Assembly (NCBI GenBank): GCA_963662965.1
Contig: OY759970.1
Coordinates: 4,464,001-4,528,000, forward strand
DNA length: 64,000 nucleotides
Direction: 5' to 3'
Source of the DNA: DTWD01 sp963662965
GTDB lineage: Bacteria > Acidobacteriota > Vicinamibacteria > Vicinamibacterales > UBA8438
Shown here piece after piece: positions 61,251 through 64,000 of this stretch (within the stretch, counting starts at the first letter, position 1; each line of letters opens with the position of its first letter). The notes under the pieces were generated by a model that made no database searches, was not told where the DNA came from, and was given only the letters and a program-made list of their open reading frames with translations. The translations under genes and the position numbers were made by a program.

Positions 61251-61278
61251 AAAAAAAAGGGGTAGCGACGCCACCCCT
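61251..61278 (-). terminator. Intrinsic terminator in the acyl-CoA dehydrogenase leader
   Basis: On the minus strand AGGGGTGGCG and CGCTACCCCT pair in a nine-base stem around a three-base loop and are followed by eight T. It ends 21 bases before the ATG of the dehydrogenase gene on the same strand, so it either shields the gene from upstream transcription or attenuates it. Confidence 0.6.
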
Positions 61279-61330
61279 CTATAGAATCAGTGCTCGTTGC
61301 CCGATGTCGTAACCACCGAACGTCTTGGTA

Positions 61331-61380
61331 GGGGGGGGGGGGGGGGATGTGAACCCCCGACCTGTGGGTTATGAGCCTGA
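61331..61380 (-). other. 3' half of a CAU-anticodon tRNA, degenerate, with a 16-base G run
   Basis: On the minus strand: anticodon loop CTCATAA, 3' anticodon stem CCCAC, variable loop AGGTC, T-stem GGGGG, T-loop TTCACAT and C-rich stem. The 5' anticodon strand (TCAGG) pairs in only two of five positions and no D-arm is present. The acceptor side is replaced by a homopolymer of 16 G on the plus strand (61331-61346). It resembles the 3' part of tRNA-Met or tRNA-Ile2 left at an attachment site. Confidence 0.5.
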
Positions 61381-61506
61381 CGGAATCGCATATTTCGTCA
61401 ATGTGTCCAGTGTGTGCCAGCCTACTGTGCCAGCCGATCCGAACCGTCCAGCCGCACAAGGGTACGATGTGTCCTCTGAGAAACTCAACCAGCTCGTGCC
61501 CGACTA

Positions 61507-61596
61507 ATGCCACTGCAACCCGGCACCACCCTCGGCCCGTATTCCGTCACTGCCAAGATCGGCGAAGGCGGCATGGGTGAAGTGTGGCGCGCTACG
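61507..61596 (+). pseudogene. Ser/Thr protein kinase, N-terminal remnant
   Basis: The codons read PLQPGTTLGPYSVTAKIGEGGMGEVWRA, the phosphate-binding glycine loop that opens PknB-type kinases common in Acidobacteriota. The kinase sequence ends about residue 30, and unrelated sequence leads, in the same frame, into the PQQ dehydrogenase. The rest of the kinase is missing. Confidence 0.72.
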
Positions 61597-61662
61597 ACGC
61601 GCGGTGCAGCCACGGCACGGTGGACCCCAAGGAAGCCAGTTCCGGGACCAGGAGGTTTCAGG

Positions 61663-63783
61663 ATGCGCCAGTTGCTATCGTTCAGCGTCCTCATCGTCAT
61701 CGCGCTCTCGGCCGTCGTGCACGTTGCACAGGCGCAGCAGGGGCGCTCCACCGGCCCCTGGCAGACCTACGACACCTCGAACGGCGAGTGGCGGAGCTAC
61801 GCCGGGGACATCGGTGGAAAAAAATACTCCCCGCTCGATCAGATCGACGCGAGCAACTTCGCGGACCTCGAAATAGCCTGGGAGTGGACCTCGGTCGATA
61901 CTCGCGTGAGCCGGTCAACACCCGGTGGCGGCGAGTGGTCAGCCCCGCTCGACACCATCGTCGAGTCGCTCGTCGAGGAGAATCCTGAACTCTACAGGCC
62001 CGGTCACCAACCGATTCTGTCGCGCCTGCAGGCCACGCCGCTCATGGTGGGCGGCGTCCTCTATTTCAATACCCCCCTCTCGCAGGGGGTTGCGGTCGAC
62101 GCGACGACCGGCGAGACCCTCTGGGTCTTCAACCCGAAAAGCTACGAGGAAGGGTCGCCGCCGATGAGCAATCCGTGGACGCAGCGGGGCGTCGCCTATT
62201 GGACCGACGGCGATGGAGACGAACGTATCTTTTGGGGCACCGGTAACGGCTACATGGTCTGTGTCGATGCAAAGACCGGCCGGCCGTGTGTCGACTTCGG
62301 CCCGGACGGTAGCGGCATGGTCGACACCATGGTCGGTCTTCCGCGGGCCAATCGGGAGGATCGTGACTATCTGAACGCAATGCTCTGGGGCATCCACTCC
62401 CCGCCGCTCGTCGTCCGCGATAAGGTCATCCACGGGTCGCAAGTCGCCGACCGTCGCATCACAAAAGAAGCGGTGCCCGGCTGGGTTCGCGCCTGGGACG
62501 TCCGAACCGGCGAACACGCCTGGGACTTCCACACCGTACCGAACAGCACCGACGAGTTCGGCGTCGATACTTGGCTCAACGATTCGTGGCGCTACTCCGG
62601 GAACGCCAACGTCTGGTCGATGCTCGCCGGTGACAACGAACTCGGGCATGTTTACCTCCCGACCGGGACGACGACCAACGACTTCACAGGAGTGGACCGG
62701 CTTGGTGACAACCTCTTTTCGGAAACCTTGATCGCCGTCGACGTCGAGACCGGCCAGCGCGTTTGGCACTTCCAGGCGGTCCATCACGGGCTGTGGGATT
62801 ATGACTTCCCGACGCATCCAAATCTGGTCGACGTCACGGTCGACGGGCGCGACATCAAGGCCATCACGCAGGTAAGCAAGCAAGGCTTCGTCTACACCTT
62901 CGACCGGGTCACGGGAGACCCGATCTGGCCGATCGAGGAACGACCGGTGCCGCAGGAGACGAATATGACGGGCGACGTGCCGGCACCGACACAACCGTTT
63001 CCGACGAAGCCGGCCCCATTCGACTATCAGGGGGTAACGCTCGACGACCTGGTCGACTTCACACCGGAAATTCGCGCGATGGCTGTTGAGGCGGTCAAGG
63101 GCTTCCGACTCGGACCGCTGTTCACCCCGCTGGACCGTCCGATCGAGGGCGTCACGCGCGGCACCATCATGCGTCCGCCACCGGACGGCACTGCCGGCTG
63201 GGCCGGCGCCGCTGTCGACCCCGAGACCGGCATGCTGTATGTGCCGTCACGCAACCGGCCGTCGGTCGTCACGCTGTATCCGCCCGACCCAGCACTCGGT
63301 GCTACGGTGGCCTACACGCACGGCGCGCCAGAGGCGGAGATGCTCGGCGGGCGGAGCGGCATCGGCCCGCAAATGCCACAGGGGTTGCCCTTGCTCAAGC
63401 CGCCTTACTCACGGATGACAGCGATTGACATGAACACCGGCGAGCACGCCTGGTGGGTACCGACCGGCGACGGTAATCGCTACCGCAATCACCCGCGATT
63501 GCGGGACCTCAATCTGCCACCGCTCGGCGGAGACAACGGCAGCAACGGGCCACTCTTGACTAAGACCCTCTTGCTCTACTGCCTGACCGCCGGGGGCACA
63601 AACGAGGGCCCGAGGCTGGTCGCTTACGATAAAACGAACGGCGCCGAACTAGCATCGGTCGACCTCCCGAGCGGCGCCATCGGGACGCCGATGACCTACA
63701 TGGTCGACGGTCGCCAGTACATCGCGCTCACGGTCGGCGGTGGTCCACGGCTCATCGCCTTTGCCCTGCCGCACGGCGGGTAG
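61663..63783 (+). CDS. PQQ-dependent dehydrogenase, full length
   Basis: A 706-residue quinoprotein. I start at ATG 61663, preceded by AGGAGG, which opens a signal peptide (RQLLSFSVLIVIALSAVVHVAQAQQ); the open frame extends upstream only because a kinase fragment is in register. Eight-bladed propeller motifs are visible (WRSYAGDIGGKKYSPLDQI, VDATTGETLWVF, VRAWDVRTGEHAWDFH, DFPTHPNLVDVTVDGRDIKAI, AIDMNTGEHAWWVPTGDG). No cytochrome c domain. It belongs to the glucose/alcohol dehydrogenase-like periplasmic quinoproteins; substrate unknown. Related to the partial gene at the window start. Confidence 0.88.
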   Translation: MRQLLSFSVLIVIALSAVVHVAQAQQGRSTGPWQTYDTSNGEWRSYAGDIGGKKYSPLDQIDASNFADLEIAWEWTSVDTRVSRSTPGGGEWSAPLDTIVESLVEENPELYRPGHQPILSRLQATPLMVGGVLYFNTPLSQGVAVDATTGETLWVFNPKSYEEGSPPMSNPWTQRGVAYWTDGDGDERIFWGTGNGYMVCVDAKTGRPCVDFGPDGSGMVDTMVGLPRANREDRDYLNAMLWGIHSPPLVVRDKVIHGSQVADRRITKEAVPGWVRAWDVRTGEHAWDFHTVPNSTDEFGVDTWLNDSWRYSGNANVWSMLAGDNELGHVYLPTGTTTNDFTGVDRLGDNLFSETLIAVDVETGQRVWHFQAVHHGLWDYDFPTHPNLVDVTVDGRDIKAITQVSKQGFVYTFDRVTGDPIWPIEERPVPQETNMTGDVPAPTQPFPTKPAPFDYQGVTLDDLVDFTPEIRAMAVEAVKGFRLGPLFTPLDRPIEGVTRGTIMRPPPDGTAGWAGAAVDPETGMLYVPSRNRPSVVTLYPPDPALGATVAYTHGAPEAEMLGGRSGIGPQMPQGLPLLKPPYSRMTAIDMNTGEHAWWVPTGDGNRYRNHPRLRDLNLPPLGGDNGSNGPLLTKTLLLYCLTAGGTNEGPRLVAYDKTNGAELASVDLPSGAIGTPMTYMVDGRQYIALTVGGGPRLIAFALPHGG

Positions 63784-63919
63784 ATAGCTTCGTGAAGAAT
63801 GCGCGGATCGTCTGTTCGAACCCAAATGCCATGGTCGTTCGGGAGATCTCCTATTGAGCTGAGTGCGCCAGGCGGCTAGGATTCCGCCAGAAGGAAGTAC
63901 GCGATACAGAGGGGGTCAG

Positions 63920-64000
63920 ATGAGCCATCGAGTTTTCGTGTCCGTGAGTGCCGTGGCCGTGCTGGTCGCGGTCGTGTCGCTGTCAGCTATTCCCATCGCG
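63920..64000 (+). CDS. Start of an exported protein (3' end outside window)
   Basis: ATG at 63920 follows GGGGGTC and encodes SHRVFVSVSAVAVLVAVVSLSAIPIA, a signal peptide, before the window ends. By position after a PQQ dehydrogenase it could be a partner cytochrome or another quinoprotein. Product unknown. Confidence 0.5.
   Translation, partial: MSHRVFVSVSAVAVLVAVVSLSAIPIA

Overview
The window is a high-GC bacterial chromosome segment with dense gene packing and 62 or so recognisable genes. Gene content (orphan SoxCD, several PQQ beta-propeller dehydrogenases, a HEAT-Rieske-cytochrome b-multiheme cytochrome c operon, 2-oxoacid:ferredoxin oxidoreductase in the TCA block, Kdo/LPS genes, acidobacterial-style Ser/Thr kinase N-terminus) points to an aerobic Gram-negative heterotroph, most likely Acidobacteriota of the Vicinamibacteria type. 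That placement is inference from gene style and was not tested by a search.

Layout. 1-5100: periplasmic oxidation genes (PQQ protein, SoxC, SoxD-like cytochrome) and a secreted G8/beta-helix protein. 5200-8775: an accessory patch with a nuclease, a Sel1-repeat lipoprotein gene split by an IS3-type element, remnants of an IS91-type transposase and of a second Sel1 gene, and a truncated tyrosine recombinase abutting tRNA-Ala(CGC). 8900-15140: pfkA, then a minus-strand operon rplM-rpsI-rpsB-tsf-pyrH-frr-thrC. 15400-23060: broken pilM, a TPR protein, an M24 peptidase, thiE, two Na+-coupled amino-acid transporters (one with a nonsense codon), folD, coaE. 23160-29120: outer-membrane LPS block lapB-kdsD-kdsA-pyrG-kdsB. 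29180-38430: a small exported protein, serA, then mdh-sucC-sucD-korA-korB-ndk. 38700-46050: dcd and the quinol oxidoreductase operon ending in a 941-residue octaheme cytochrome. 46130-51590: NAD salvage (pncA, pncB, cobB), a decayed 6-phosphogluconolactonase and pgi. 51800-61230: an M28-like protein, acyl-CoA/CoA-transfer genes, tartrate dehydrogenase, glnK-amtB, an HD-GYP protein and an acyl-CoA dehydrogenase. 61330-64000: a tRNA fragment, a kinase fragment, a complete PQQ dehydrogenase and the start of another exported protein.

Three things stand out beyond the genes. First, a family of GC-rich palindromic repeats (about 13 copies, one or two modules each, core GGGGCTGACTGCCCC) sits only between genes, mainly at convergent gene ends. 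Second, two MITE-like elements with about 26-bp terminal inverted repeats begin exactly at the TAG stop codon of the adjacent gene. Third, an unusual number of genes are broken (sel1, pilM, an NSS transporter, pgl, an integrase, a kinase, probably the G8 gene tail), which suggests genome erosion or uncorrected assembly errors; both readings are kept open.

No CRISPR array, rRNA operon, prophage, toxin-antitoxin pair or defence island was seen.
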